DNA of 54,800 nt, taken from positions 1-54,800 of the forward strand of contig NZ_CAKVMR010000007.1 of the NCBI RefSeq assembly GCF_934772795.1, given 5' to 3'. The translations under genes were made by a program, and so were the position numbers. The notes beneath the pieces are model-generated. The model searched no databases. It saw only the letters and a program-made list of their open reading frames with translations, and was not told the origin of the DNA. Numbering within the stretch: the first letter of the stretch is position 1; every line of letters begins with the position of its first letter. This document shows positions 33,801-44,600 of the stretch, one piece after another. This DNA comes from an uncultured Holdemanella sp. GTDB lineage: Bacteria; Bacillota_I; Bacilli_A; Erysipelotrichales; Erysipelotrichaceae.

Positions 33801-36800
33801 GGATAATCAGATTATTTTAACGGCAACTTGGGGTAATGCAGAAACTTCTACAACATTGACTTATGATCCTGGCAATGGAATTGGTACAGCTAAAAGAGTT
33901 GATGTCATGAATAATGAGGCAGTAGCAATTGAAGCTCATGATTCTGATGTATTAGGCTTTACTGCTCCAGTAGAAGAAGGTAAAGAATACTACTTTGCAG
34001 GTTGGGCTGATTCTAGTACAGGAAATGCAACTTATGCAGATGGACAAACAATCAATATTGATGCGAATGGTGAAAACGTTCTATATGCAGTTTGGGTTGA
34101 AAAAGCCAAGATTACAGTTGTAGCTAAGAGTGATGAAGTTACTTATGATGGAAATAATCATGTAGTAGATGGATTTAACTCATTGACAATTGATGGTTAT
34201 ACAGTATCTGGATTAAGCGCATCTGTTAATGGTACTGATGCTGGTACTTATAACAATGTAATTACTGGTGAAGCAACAGTTACTAAGGATGGTAAAGATG
34301 TTACGGATCGAGTTGTTGTTACAAAACAAAACGGAACTTTAACAATCAAAAAACGTCAAGTTACACTAACTAGTGAAGGTGGTTCTAAGACTTATGATGG
34401 AACTGCATTAACTAAACCAGATGTAGCAATTGGTGGTTTAGGATTTGTAAATGGTGAAGTAAAAGATATTAAAGCTACTGGATCTGTTACTAATGTTAGT
34501 GATGGTGAAGTAACAAATACAATTACTTATACTGCAAACGAAAAATTCAATGAAAATAACTATCAGATTACTAAGACTGAAGGTAAGTTAAGTATTACGG
34601 CAGTGGAAGCTGAAGTTAAAGTTCAAATCGTTGGTGCAACTGATACAGTTGGATATGATGGTAATGAACATCGAGTTGAAGGCTATACAGTTACAATTAA
34701 TAATGATAAATATCATGAAGCAGATTTCACATTTAGTGGAAATAAGGTTGCTAAAGGTACAGATGCTGGTACATATAACATGGGAATGGCTGCTGAACAG
34801 TTTAAAAATAACAGTTCTAACTTTAGTAATGTAACATTTACAGTAACAGACGGATATTTGGTGATTACGCCTAAGTCAATTAATACAGAAGATCAAAAAA
34901 TCAAAGTTAGTGATCCTCAAGGTCATGTATATGATGGTAATCCACATCAAGAAGTACTTGTTGTTAGAGATGCTGAGTTAGACAAGACATTAGAATCTGG
35001 AAAGGATTATGATGTAGCTTATTCAACAACAGACTTTACAAATGTTGGTGAAATCACAATTACAATTACTGGTAAAGGCAACTATGTTGGTACAGTAAAT
35101 AAAACTTACTCTATCACGAAACGTCAAGTCAAATTAACTAGTGAAGGTGGTTCTAAGACTTATGATGGTACTCCATTAACAAGACCGAATGTAACAGTTG
35201 GTGGTAATGGATTTGTTAAGGATGAAGTAACTAGTGTTCAAGCAATTGGAACTGTAACTGAAGTAAAAGATAGTCCAGTAACAAATGCAATTGAATATAC
35301 AGTTGGTACTAAATTTAATATTAATAACTATGACATTTCTAAGAATGAAGGTACATTGAGTATTATACCTAAGTCAATTAATCCGGATGATCAAAATATG
35401 TCAGTTAGTGATCCACAAGGTCATGTATATGATGGACTTGAACATAAGGAAGTATTAGAAGTCAAAGATATTTTTAGAGATGTAATTTTATCAGCTGAAA
35501 CAGATTATGATGCAACGTATTCAACAACAGACTTTACAAATGTTGGTGAAATCACGATCACAATTACTGGTAAAGGTAACTATACTGGAACATTTGATAG
35601 AACTTATAAAATTACTCCAGCTACATTGACAGTAACAATGCCAAGCGCAAATAAGGTTTATGATGGTACTCCATTAAAAGCTGAAGGAACAATCAGTGGA
35701 TTTGTAAACAAAGAAACTGCAACATTTACTACTACAGGTAGTCAGACAGAAGTTGGAAATTCTAAGAATGCATATTCAATCGAATGGAATGGAACAGCTA
35801 AATCTACTAACTATCAAATTAGTGAAACAGTTGGAACGTTAACAGTAACTGAAAATGAAAATGAAATCGTAGTTACAACAAAACATTCTTCATATACATA
35901 CGATGGATTAGCTCATGGTACTGAAGTTACAGTTAGTGCTCTACCAACAGGATATTCTTTAGACAAAGCAACATCGAGTGCTACTGCTACGGATGTAACA
36001 ACTGCTAGAGAAGCAACATGTGATACATTAGTTATTAAGAATGCAGAAGGTAAAGATGTAACGAATAAGTTGAAGATTACGAAAGTTCCTGGTTCAATCA
36101 CTATTACTCCAGCCACATTGACAGTAACAACGCCAAGCGCAAATAAGGTTTATGATGGTACTCCATTAACGGCTGAAGGCACAATCAGTGGATTTGTAAA
36201 CAAAGAAACTGCAACATTTACTACTACAGGTAGTCAGACAGAAGTTGGAAATTCTAAGAATGCATATTCAATCAAATGGAATGAAACAGCTAAATCTACT
36301 AACTATCAAATTAGTGAAACAGTTGGAACGTTAACAGTAACTCAACAGTCTATTGATCCAAATGATCCTGATCATAAATACAATGGTGTTACAGTCAATA
36401 ACCCAAGTAACGAAGTATATGATGGTAAGGAACACAAGTGGTCTCCTACAGTTGCAGATAAAGAAGGAAATGCATTGGTTGAAGGTACAGATTACGAAGT
36501 AGCTTATTCAACTGAAGATTTCACAAATGTAACTGGAACAATCACAGTAACAATTAGTGGTATTGGAAACTATACTGGAACAGTAACAAGAACTTATGAA
36601 ATCACACCTAAGGCTTATACAGTAACAACAGAATCTGCAAATAAGGTTTATGATGGAACTGCATTAACAGCTGGTGGTAAGATTGAAGGTATCGTGGATG
36701 GTGAAGATGTTGAATTCAAGGTAACTGGTTCTCAGACAAACAAGGGTACTTCTAAGAATACTTATAGTTTGAAGTGGAATGGATCAGCTATTGAAACAAA

Positions 36801-38448
36801 CTACGCATTAGCTAGTGAATCAATTGGTGATTTAACAGTAACTGAACAGACAATCGATCCTGGTGAAGATCCAGAAAAACCAAATCCTAACTATGATGGT
36901 GTTACAGTCAATAACCCAAGTGACGAAGTATATGATGGTAAGGAACACAAGTGGTCTCCTGCAGTTGCAGATAAAGAAGGAAATGCATTAGTTGAAGGTA
37001 CAGATTACGAAGTAGCTTATTCAACTGAAGATTTCACAAATGTAACTGGAACAATCACAGTAACAATTAGTGGTATTGGAAACTATACTGGAACAGTAAC
37101 AAGAACTTATGAAATCACACCTAAGGCTTATACAGTAACAACAGAATCTGCAAATAAGGTTTATGATGGAACTGCATTAACAGCTGGTGGTAAGATTGAA
37201 GGTATCGTGGATGGTGAAGATGTTGAATTCAAGGTAACTGGTTCTCAGACAAACAAGGGTACTTCTAAGAATACTTATAGTTTGAAGTGGAATGGATCAG
37301 CTATTGAAACAAACTACGCATTAGCTAGTGAATCAATTGGTGATTTAACAGTAATGTCTAAGTCAATTATTCCTGATGAGCCAGGTACTCCAGATGATAA
37401 GAAGACTGGTATTACGGTAAGTGATCCAAAAGATTCTAAGTATGATGGTCAAGAACACAGAGAAGTATTAACAGTTAAAGATACTAAGACTGGTAAAGAT
37501 TTAATCGTGGATAAGGATTACACAGTAGTATATAGTGATGATTTAGTAAATGCTGGTACAGTAACTATTAAGGTTAGTGGATTAGGTAACTACAGTGGAT
37601 CATTCACTAAGACTTACAAGATTACTAAGCGTTTAGTAACATTGACAAGTGCAACTGTAAGTAAGACTTATGATGGTCAAGCATTGACGAATACTTCTAT
37701 CACAGTAAGTGGTGATGGATTCGTAGAAGGTGAAGGTGCTTCTTATGAGGTAACTGGAACTCAAACAGAGGTTGGAAATAGTGCTAACGCATTTGAATAC
37801 AAATTAAATGAAAAGACATTAGCTTCTAACTATGACATTACTAAGGTTGTTGGTACATTAACAATTACAGCAGCTCCGGCTCCTGTAACTCCAAGTACTC
37901 CAACTCCAGTAAGTCCTCCTCCAGCAACACCTCGATACATTCAACAAGTAGTTCCTGCTCCAACTCCACAACAAGAGGAAGTTAAGAAGGAAAAGACTCC
38001 GAAGGCTGAGCCTAAGGAAGAAAAGGTTGAAAAGGAGAAGACGCCTAAGGCTAGACCAGAGAAATTCTGGGCATTAATCAACTTGATTTGTGCAATCGTT
38101 ACGGTATTATTTGGATTGTTGTTGTTGATTTCTAAACGTCATAAGAATAAAGATGACGAAGAAGAGGATGATGAAACTAGACAACAAGCAGCTAACAAAG
38201 ATGATGAAGAGAAAGAACAAGAAAAGAAACGTGGAGCATTCACTCGCGTACTTGCAGTTCTAATCGCAATCCTATCTGTCGTATTCTTCCTAGTTACTGA
38301 AGACATGAGTCTTCGTTGGACTTGGACAGATCAATGGACAATTTGGATGGTTGTTATTGGATTAGTACAAATCGTAGTATTCTTCGTAGGACGTAAATGG
38401 AAAAATGTTGATAACGATGATGAAGACGAACAGGCACAACAAGCTTAA
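30859..38448 (+). CDS. giant surface protein with InlB-type and MBG/YDG repeats
   Basis: About 2529 aa. Signal peptide (LKRASAIMLSLAMAVQFGLA), acidic low-complexity region to ~190, then Listeria-Bacteroides/InlB-type beta-grasp repeats at about 323-1060 (GYTFDGWYDG units), then about a dozen MBG/YDG beta-sandwich repeats (KVYDGTPL, DGKEHKW units) to ~2340. A Pro-rich linker follows, then a module of three membrane helices with acidic loops at 2403-2529. There is no LPXTG. Probably an adhesin held by its C-terminal helices. ATG 30859 is chosen by alignment with the paralogue; TTG 30853 is closer to the AAAGGAGG. Two 456-bp internal segments are nearly identical. Confidence 0.9.
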   Translation: MLKNLKRASAIMLSLAMAVQFGLADTYYANTLSEEPIIEETQEQEPVTVEDTSQQVAVEQTEMPATDAEEEFVQGPETKSVTLSYVAQDGTILRDATTHEYEIDYNLNSDASVMLNFDGYTLKDVVMNDSQVVAAAQANLNVTSDLTSVKFVYQKVITESHPEANEAQEENKTEEKTEEDAEADPEAKEELPEYPAFDMSATAGNVTVHVTAAEGVLPSGAQLIVKRVTRKAILNAVEETVTEKDKEVDSAIALDITIVNADGIEIQPNGIVNVSFENVAVGGEEVNIYHVTDDASTVTEVAANTQSFDANHFSIYVITGEKKVELTTFNFVAEGNKVSTQIVKTGDTLITPTAPDIAGKAFVEWQENGTKFDGFGEQTITKTETRTITAKYEDALYVYFYNPEGTQIMRTEKVADHKGHDYSSVSYDVDATHKLVGWAAEVNGTKDIAKNITVPDGSTSVNVYAIIKEGYWVTFDSDGGSAIDSQFVFDKISLNDQTTPTKPGYTFDGWYDGESKVENGTEIKKPITLKAHWKAKEVSYTVIHWWENADDDGYSFHVSENKTGLTGTEANAKAKSYEGFTAQPVTKKIIKGDGSTIVSVYYKRNVYDVKFYSFSSWYTPSEEYTNLRITAKYGQDISKKWPTYSNSSTWSTTNGNGPYQANIATMPLGGAKFYGPLIRQGSESASYYVEVLPGENGTLVNGIYYKLDHTDTTPGTGYSITEEDQYPLKGFTFKKDISSKIGKKYNGAKFYYTRNSYNLKFINNGKQDKTVTKKYEQSISSENYTPTRPSSLPEYYVFDGWYENELCEGEAYNFTGKKMPAQNVTLYAKWTASDVKLTYNLNNPEGTVAKDTKKVEAGTVANTVLPSIPTINEYSFAGWYYADGNGNITSEVFNTNNTITRDTSIVGKWLYKGELRVVYDPGTEKDVTVPTDDKVYAGGAKVTVAGNATTTENMKFLGWELNGNIYKPGQSFEVNKDIANKDNQIILTATWGNAETSTTLTYDPGNGIGTAKRVDVMNNEAVAIEAHDSDVLGFTAPVEEGKEYYFAGWADSSTGNATYADGQTINIDANGENVLYAVWVEKAKITVVAKSDEVTYDGNNHVVDGFNSLTIDGYTVSGLSASVNGTDAGTYNNVITGEATVTKDGKDVTDRVVVTKQNGTLTIKKRQVTLTSEGGSKTYDGTALTKPDVAIGGLGFVNGEVKDIKATGSVTNVSDGEVTNTITYTANEKFNENNYQITKTEGKLSITAVEAEVKVQIVGATDTVGYDGNEHRVEGYTVTINNDKYHEADFTFSGNKVAKGTDAGTYNMGMAAEQFKNNSSNFSNVTFTVTDGYLVITPKSINTEDQKIKVSDPQGHVYDGNPHQEVLVVRDAELDKTLESGKDYDVAYSTTDFTNVGEITITITGKGNYVGTVNKTYSITKRQVKLTSEGGSKTYDGTPLTRPNVTVGGNGFVKDEVTSVQAIGTVTEVKDSPVTNAIEYTVGTKFNINNYDISKNEGTLSIIPKSINPDDQNMSVSDPQGHVYDGLEHKEVLEVKDIFRDVILSAETDYDATYSTTDFTNVGEITITITGKGNYTGTFDRTYKITPATLTVTMPSANKVYDGTPLKAEGTISGFVNKETATFTTTGSQTEVGNSKNAYSIEWNGTAKSTNYQISETVGTLTVTENENEIVVTTKHSSYTYDGLAHGTEVTVSALPTGYSLDKATSSATATDVTTAREATCDTLVIKNAEGKDVTNKLKITKVPGSITITPATLTVTTPSANKVYDGTPLTAEGTISGFVNKETATFTTTGSQTEVGNSKNAYSIKWNETAKSTNYQISETVGTLTVTQQSIDPNDPDHKYNGVTVNNPSNEVYDGKEHKWSPTVADKEGNALVEGTDYEVAYSTEDFTNVTGTITVTISGIGNYTGTVTRTYEITPKAYTVTTESANKVYDGTALTAGGKIEGIVDGEDVEFKVTGSQTNKGTSKNTYSLKWNGSAIETNYALASESIGDLTVTEQTIDPGEDPEKPNPNYDGVTVNNPSDEVYDGKEHKWSPAVADKEGNALVEGTDYEVAYSTEDFTNVTGTITVTISGIGNYTGTVTRTYEITPKAYTVTTESANKVYDGTALTAGGKIEGIVDGEDVEFKVTGSQTNKGTSKNTYSLKWNGSAIETNYALASESIGDLTVMSKSIIPDEPGTPDDKKTGITVSDPKDSKYDGQEHREVLTVKDTKTGKDLIVDKDYTVVYSDDLVNAGTVTIKVSGLGNYSGSFTKTYKITKRLVTLTSATVSKTYDGQALTNTSITVSGDGFVEGEGASYEVTGTQTEVGNSANAFEYKLNEKTLASNYDITKVVGTLTITAAPAPVTPSTPTPVSPPPATPRYIQQVVPAPTPQQEEVKKEKTPKAEPKEEKVEKEKTPKARPEKFWALINLICAIVTVLFGLLLLISKRHKNKDDEEEDDETRQQAANKDDEEKEQEKKRGAFTRVLAVLIAILSVVFFLVTEDMSLRWTWTDQWTIWMVVIGLVQIVVFFVGRKWKNVDNDDEDEQAQQA
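36385..36840 (+). repeat. 456-bp internal repeat, copy 1
   Basis: Nearly identical (about three differences noticed by eye) to 36898-37353; offset 513 bp, that is 171 codons. Encodes two MBG/YDG domains. Confidence 0.85.
36898..37353 (+). repeat. 456-bp internal repeat, copy 2
   Basis: Second copy of the 36385-36840 block. Its first half (36940-37096) also matches 43112-43268 of the second giant gene with about two differences, indicating exchange between paralogues. Confidence 0.85.
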
Positions 38449-38465
38449 TGAAAGTCAATAATCAC

Positions 38466-38509
38466 ACAAAGGGGTAGCCTAGTGCTACTCCCTTTGTCGT
38501 GCCTTTTTT
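38466..38509 (+). terminator. terminator of the first giant surface gene
   Basis: ACAAAGGGGTAGC, CTAGT loop and GCTACTCCCTTTGT form a long stem with one bulge, followed after a few bases by a T run. The core is the same as in the terminator after the second gene. Confidence 0.85.
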
Positions 38510-38536
38510 GCAAAAAATTCAAAAAAAACGAGTGAT

Positions 38537-38579
38537 TAGTCATTATCTAACCGTAATATAACCATGTGAATTTTATACT
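38537..38579 (+). promoter_or_regulatory. promoter with three 11-bp-phased half-sites, second giant surface gene
   Basis: TAGT (38537), TAACC (38548) and TAACC (38559), each 11 bp apart, then TATACT at 38574, again 15 bp after the last half-site and without a -35. The geometry is identical to the promoter of the first giant gene. Confidence 0.65.
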
Positions 38580-38632
38580 TTTATCGCTAGATAGATTGGG
38601 AATACTATCATTTTTTTAAGGGAGGAATTCAC

Positions 38633-41600
38633 ATGCAGAAAAATTTAAAGAGAGCTTCTGCGATGATCTTGTCATTGGCAATGGCAGTTCAATTTGGGCT
38701 AACAGACTCTTATTACATTAATGCGAATGATGAGCAGCCTGTTGAAGAAACAAAACAAGCAGAGACAACAAAGGTTGATGAATCAAAGAATGAGCCAAAA
38801 ACACCACAAGCAGATTCATCAGAGGATAATCAAGTGCAGACTGATGATGTAAATCAAGAAGAAAATCAGCAGTCTCAAGATGAAACAACAACTATAGAAA
38901 AGGTTACTGTAGAAATTTCTTATGTAACAGAAGAGGATGGATCAACTTTAATGGATTCATTAACAAATACATATGATGTTGGCTATAGATTGGATCAAGA
39001 TTCAAATGTATTTAATACTAATCATGAGGAATATGTTTTAGATTATGCCATCATTAATAATGATGAGGGTAATAAGATCACAAAAGACCAAGCGAGTGAG
39101 AATGGCTTGTGTGTAGCGAGTGGTATGACAAGTGTGAAATTTGTTTATAAAAAGTCAACTGTTCAAAAGTCTCATAAAGCTAAAAAAGCTCAAGGAACAA
39201 AGATGGATTCTAAAGGAGAAGATGATTCTGAGGATGATATAGAAACGGCTTCTGATAGTGAAACTTACAAACTATATCATTATGCATTGATTCCTGGTAA
39301 ATTGATGGATTCAACTGAAAGTGCTGATTCACGTTGGTTTGGAATAGGAGTTACTTCAATATCTGGAGTTAGCAATCCAAGTGGTTTAGAGTATGGTATT
39401 CAAAGTAATTTTACTTATAAACAAGAAGGAGTAGTTAAAACTTTATATCCTGACATTACTTATAATAGCAAAACTTACAAATATGCAGCTACAGGAAGCG
39501 AAAATGCTGATAAAGAGGGTTATTATACATTGATTCCTGCTCGTGTAATGATTGCAAATGGAGCTAATGCAGGAAACAATAGTTATAATCCTACAGCATC
39601 TGGAAAAACATATCATCAAGATTATACGATTGTAATGAATGAAAAAAATATTTACACAGTTACGTATAATGTGATGGATCCTGGAGAAACTACATATGGT
39701 GTATTAAATGATTATTCACAGCGTGTAGATGCAGGAACAAGTGAAAGTAGATTAAAGCAACCCGCATCGAAAGTGGTTCCAAACGAAAAAACTGATAGTG
39801 AAGGAAACAAATATACATTTAGTGGATGGTATAAAGATCAAGAATGTACAGTAAAAGCTAATTTTAATGGAAGTGTTACTGCGAATACAAACTATTATGG
39901 TAAATATGTAGCTGAAACATATACAGTAAAATATGACTCAAATGGTGGTTCAGCTGTAGCGGATAAAACATTGAAATATAATGATGTTGTTGATACTTCC
40001 CAAACACCAACAAAAGAAGGCTATATTTTTGATGGTTGGTATTATGGTAGTACAAAAGTAACTAATCAAAAGTATGCAAAATTAGCAGAGAGCGAAAAGA
40101 AAAAAGAAATCACATTAGTAGCACATTGGAAAGAAAATTTAAAAGCTTCGGCAAATCCAGTTGAAAAGACATATGATGGTAAATCATATGGTATTACCGT
40201 TACAACTAATGTGGAAAGTGCAACTATAAGATATTGGAATAAAAATACAGGTAAATATGATTTAACTAAAAGTCCTACAAAGAAAAATGTTACAAGAGAT
40301 GCGGATGGAAACATTACATCATTAACAGTTAAATATAAAGTTTCAAAAGACGGATATAATACAGTTTATGGTGAAACAACTGTAAAAATCAATCCTGCAC
40401 CAGTTACAGTCACAGCTGAAAATAAAACTAAAAAGTATGGAGAGACTGATCCTCAGTTAACAGCAAACGTAATTGGAAACTTTAATAATGATAAGATTGT
40501 TTATACATTATCAAGAGATGCTGGTGAAAATGTAGAAGATTACACAATTAATGTTACGGGTGAAGCAAATCAGGGTAACTATTCAGTTACTTATCAACCT
40601 GCCACGTTTACAATTACTGCATCTGATAAAATGACTCTTGACTCTACATTAAAAGGAGATAGTTTAACTAGAACTTATAATGGTGAAGCATTGTCTTCTA
40701 CAGCTGAATGTAATGTGGAAGGTGCAACAATTGAATATTCTACAAACAATAAAGATTGGTCAACAGATGTTCCAAGCATCACTGATGTAGGTCAATTAAA
40801 AGTGTACGCAAGAGCAACTCATCCTAACTATGTAACAGCTACATGTGAATATACATTAAAAGTAACTCCAAAGGCAGTTATAGTTAAGGCAATTGATACT
40901 GGTAAAGTATATGGACAAAATGATCCTGAATTAACTGCAAGTGTAAATGGAGCCATTAATGGGGATACAATTATTTATACATTATCAAGAGTTGAAGGTG
41001 AAGATGCAGGAGATTACAAAATTACTGTTACTGGTGATGCAAATCAAGGTAATTACACTGTAACTTACCAACCTGGTACATTTACAATCACTGCATCGAA
41101 CGCATTAACTTTAACGGCTAATAATCTTAAAAAAGAATATAACGGAGAGGCGTTGAATGGTGAGGTAAAAGCTTCTGTAACAGAAGGAACTACAATCAAA
41201 TATTCAGTAAATGGTACGGATTGGACTACAGAGGTTCCAAGTATCACAGATGTAGATAAATTGATTGTTAAGGCTAAGGCTGAAAATCCAAATTATGAAA
41301 CGGTTTATGCGAATTATACAATGGAAGTAACTCCTAAGACAGTTACAGTTACCGCAAATAATAGTGGTAAAACATATGGAGCTAAAGATCCTACATTAAC
41401 AGCTACAGTTTCTGGAACATTGAATAATGATACTGTTGTTTATAGTCTTTCAAGAAAATCAGGAGAAAATGTTGGTACATATAAAATCACTGCCAAAGCA
41501 AAGACAAAACAAGGTAACTATGTAGTAACTTGCAATCCTGGAACATTTACAATTTCTAAATCGAATGATTTTAATTTGACTGCTAATTTAAATGCGGATA

Positions 41601-44600
41601 ATCGTTCTAAAGAATATGATGGAAATGCATTGGTTGGTGGAGCAACCGCTTCAGTGATGGAAGGAACAACAATCAGTTATTCATTAGATGGCGGTACAAC
41701 ATGGACTACAGAAGTTCCAAGTATCACAAATGTAGGAACATTGAATGTTGTTGTGAAAGCAGAAAACGCAAATTACGAAACAAAAGAAGTTGAATATACA
41801 TTAGAAGTAACTCCAAAGGCGGTTACAGTTAAGGCAAATGATAGTGGTAAAACATACGGAGCTGAAGAGCCAGCATTAACAGCCGCAGTTTCTGGAACAT
41901 TGAATGATGATACGATTGATTACAGTGTTTCAAGAGATGCTGGTGAAGATGTAGGAGATTACAAAATTACTGTTACTGGTGAAGCAAATCAGGGTAACTA
42001 CTCTGTATCTTATAAACCTGGTAAATTCACAATTAGTGCATCAAATGTAATGACTCTTGACTCTACATTAAAAGGAGATAGTTTAACTAGAACTTATAAT
42101 GGTGAAGCATTGTCTTCTACAGCTGAATGTAATGTGGAAGGTGCAAAAATTGAATATTCTACAAACAATAAAGATTGGTCAACAGTTGTTCCAAGTATTA
42201 AAGATGTAGGTCAATTAAAAGTGTACGCAAGAGCAACTCATCCTAACTATGTAACTGCAACATGTGAATATACATTAGAAGTAACTCCTGCAGTCGTTAC
42301 AGTTAAGGCTGATAATAAGACGAAGATTTATGGTACAAAAGATCCTGAGTTAACAGCCACAGTAACTGGAATAATTGGTGATGATAAGGTTATTTATACA
42401 TTATCTAGAGCTAAAGGTGAAAATATTGGAGATCATGTGATCAACGTTACTGGTGATATGACTCAGGGTAACTATAAAGTTGAATATGCTCCGGGTACTT
42501 TAACGATTACTCGACAATCCATTGTGCCAGATCCTGAAAATCCAGATTCTTATAAGGGTGTTACAGTGAATTCGCCTAATGATAAAGAATATAATGGTAA
42601 AAATCAGACTTGGGTTCCTGAAGTGAAAGATGCGGATGGAAAGGCATTGAGTAGTTCAGACTATAAGGTTTCTTATGATAAAGAGGATCGTAAAAATGTA
42701 ACTGGTACTATTACTGTCACAATTACAGGTACAGGTAATTATACAGGTACTGTAACTCGTACTTATCAAATTATACCTTGTTCTATTAAATTAACGAGTG
42801 CTGATGGTTCTAAGGTTTATGATGGTACTCCATTGAAAAAACCAAATGTTACAGTGACTGGTGAATTTGTCGAAGGTGAAGTAACGAATGTAGTGGCTAT
42901 TGGTTCTGTAACAGAGGCTGGTAAGAGTGTTAAAAATACAATTGCGTATACAACTCATTCAAATAAGGGATTCAAAGAATCAAACTACAAGATTGAAAAA
43001 TCTGAGGGTACTTTAACGATTATTCCACAATCTATTGTGCCAGATCCTGAAAATCCAGATTCTTATAAGGGTGTTAAAGTCAATGCGCCTAAGGATGTTG
43101 AATATGATGGCAAGGAACACAAGTGGTCTCCTGCAGTTGCAGATAAAGAAGGAAATGCATTAGTTGAAGGTACAGATTACGAAGTAGCTTATTCAACTGA
43201 AGATTTCACAAATGTAACTGGAACAATCACAGTAGCAATTAGTGGTATTGGAAACTACACTGGAACAGTAACACGTACTTATAAAGTAACTCCTAAGGAA
43301 TATACAGTAACTACTGAATCTGCAACTAAGACTTATTCTGGTACTGCATTAACAGCTGGTGGTAAGGTTGAGGGTATTGTTTCTGGTGAAGAAGTAATTA
43401 TTACTACAACGGGTAGTCAGACTGAAGTGGGTACTTCTAAGAATACTTACACATTGGAATGGAAATCAGCTGCTGAAACAAACTACACATTGGCTAAGGA
43501 ATCTATTGGTGATTTAACAGTTAAAGCTAAATCTATCGTTCCTGATGATTCAGACAAGACGGGTATTACAGTAAGTGAACCAAGTGATTCTAAGTATGAT
43601 GGTAAGGAACATAAAGAAGTATTAACCGTAACAGATACTAAGACTTCAAAAGAATTAGTAGCTGGAACAGATTACTCAGTAACTTACAGTTCAGATCTAG
43701 TAAATGCTGGTACAGTAACAATTAAGGTTGCTGGATTAGGAAACTACACAGGATCATTCACTAAGACTTATAAGATTACTAAGCGTTCTGTAACATTGAC
43801 AAGTGCTACAGTAAGTAAGGTATATGATGGTAGTGCATTAACGAATACTTCTATTACAGTAAGTGGTGATGGATTCGTAGAAGGTGAAGGTGCTTCTTAT
43901 GAGGTAACTGGAACTCAAACAGAGGTTGGAAATAGTGCTAACGCATTCGAATATAAATTGAATGAAAAGACATTAGCTTCTAACTATGACATTACTAAGG
44001 TTGTTGGTACATTAACAATTACAGCAGCTTCTACTCCTGTAACACCAAGTAGTCCAACTACACCAACAAATCCAGGGACTACAAATACATCAAGAATAAC
44101 TGGAACAACAACTACACAAACAAGAACTCCTAGTACTCCAACAACTACAACTTCTGAAGCTTCTAAGGATGCAACAGATAAGGTGAAGAAGGAAAAGACT
44201 CCTAAGGAAGAAAAGGTTGAAGAATCTGCAACGCCAAAGGCTAAGCCAGAAAGCTTCTGGGCATTGATCAACTTGATTTGTGCTATTGTGACTGCATTAT
44301 TTGGCTTATTGTTGTTGATTAGTAAACGTCATAAATCTGAAGATGAGGATGACGAAGAATATGAAACAATGGATGAAGAATCTAAAGAACAAGAAAAGAA
44401 ACGTGGATTATTTACTCGTGTACTTGCCGTTCTAATCACAATTCTATCTATTGTATTCTTCCTAATTACTGAAGATATGAGTTTACCTTGGACTTGGACA
44501 GATCAATATACAATCTGGATGGTTGTCATTGGTGTTGTACAAATCGTGGTATTCTTTGTAGGACGTAAATGGAAAAATGTTGATGACGATGATGATTCTG

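Noticed and set aside
37880..38448. Sortase signal (LPXTG) in the giant surface proteins
   Set aside because: No LPXTG-like pentapeptide precedes the C-terminal helix, and three helices with acidic loops follow instead of one helix plus basic tail.
33850..44030. Repetitive tracts that might be read as CRISPR or tandem DNA repeats
   Set aside because: They are in-frame coding repeats of MBG/YDG domains with codon-level divergence and intact reading frames.
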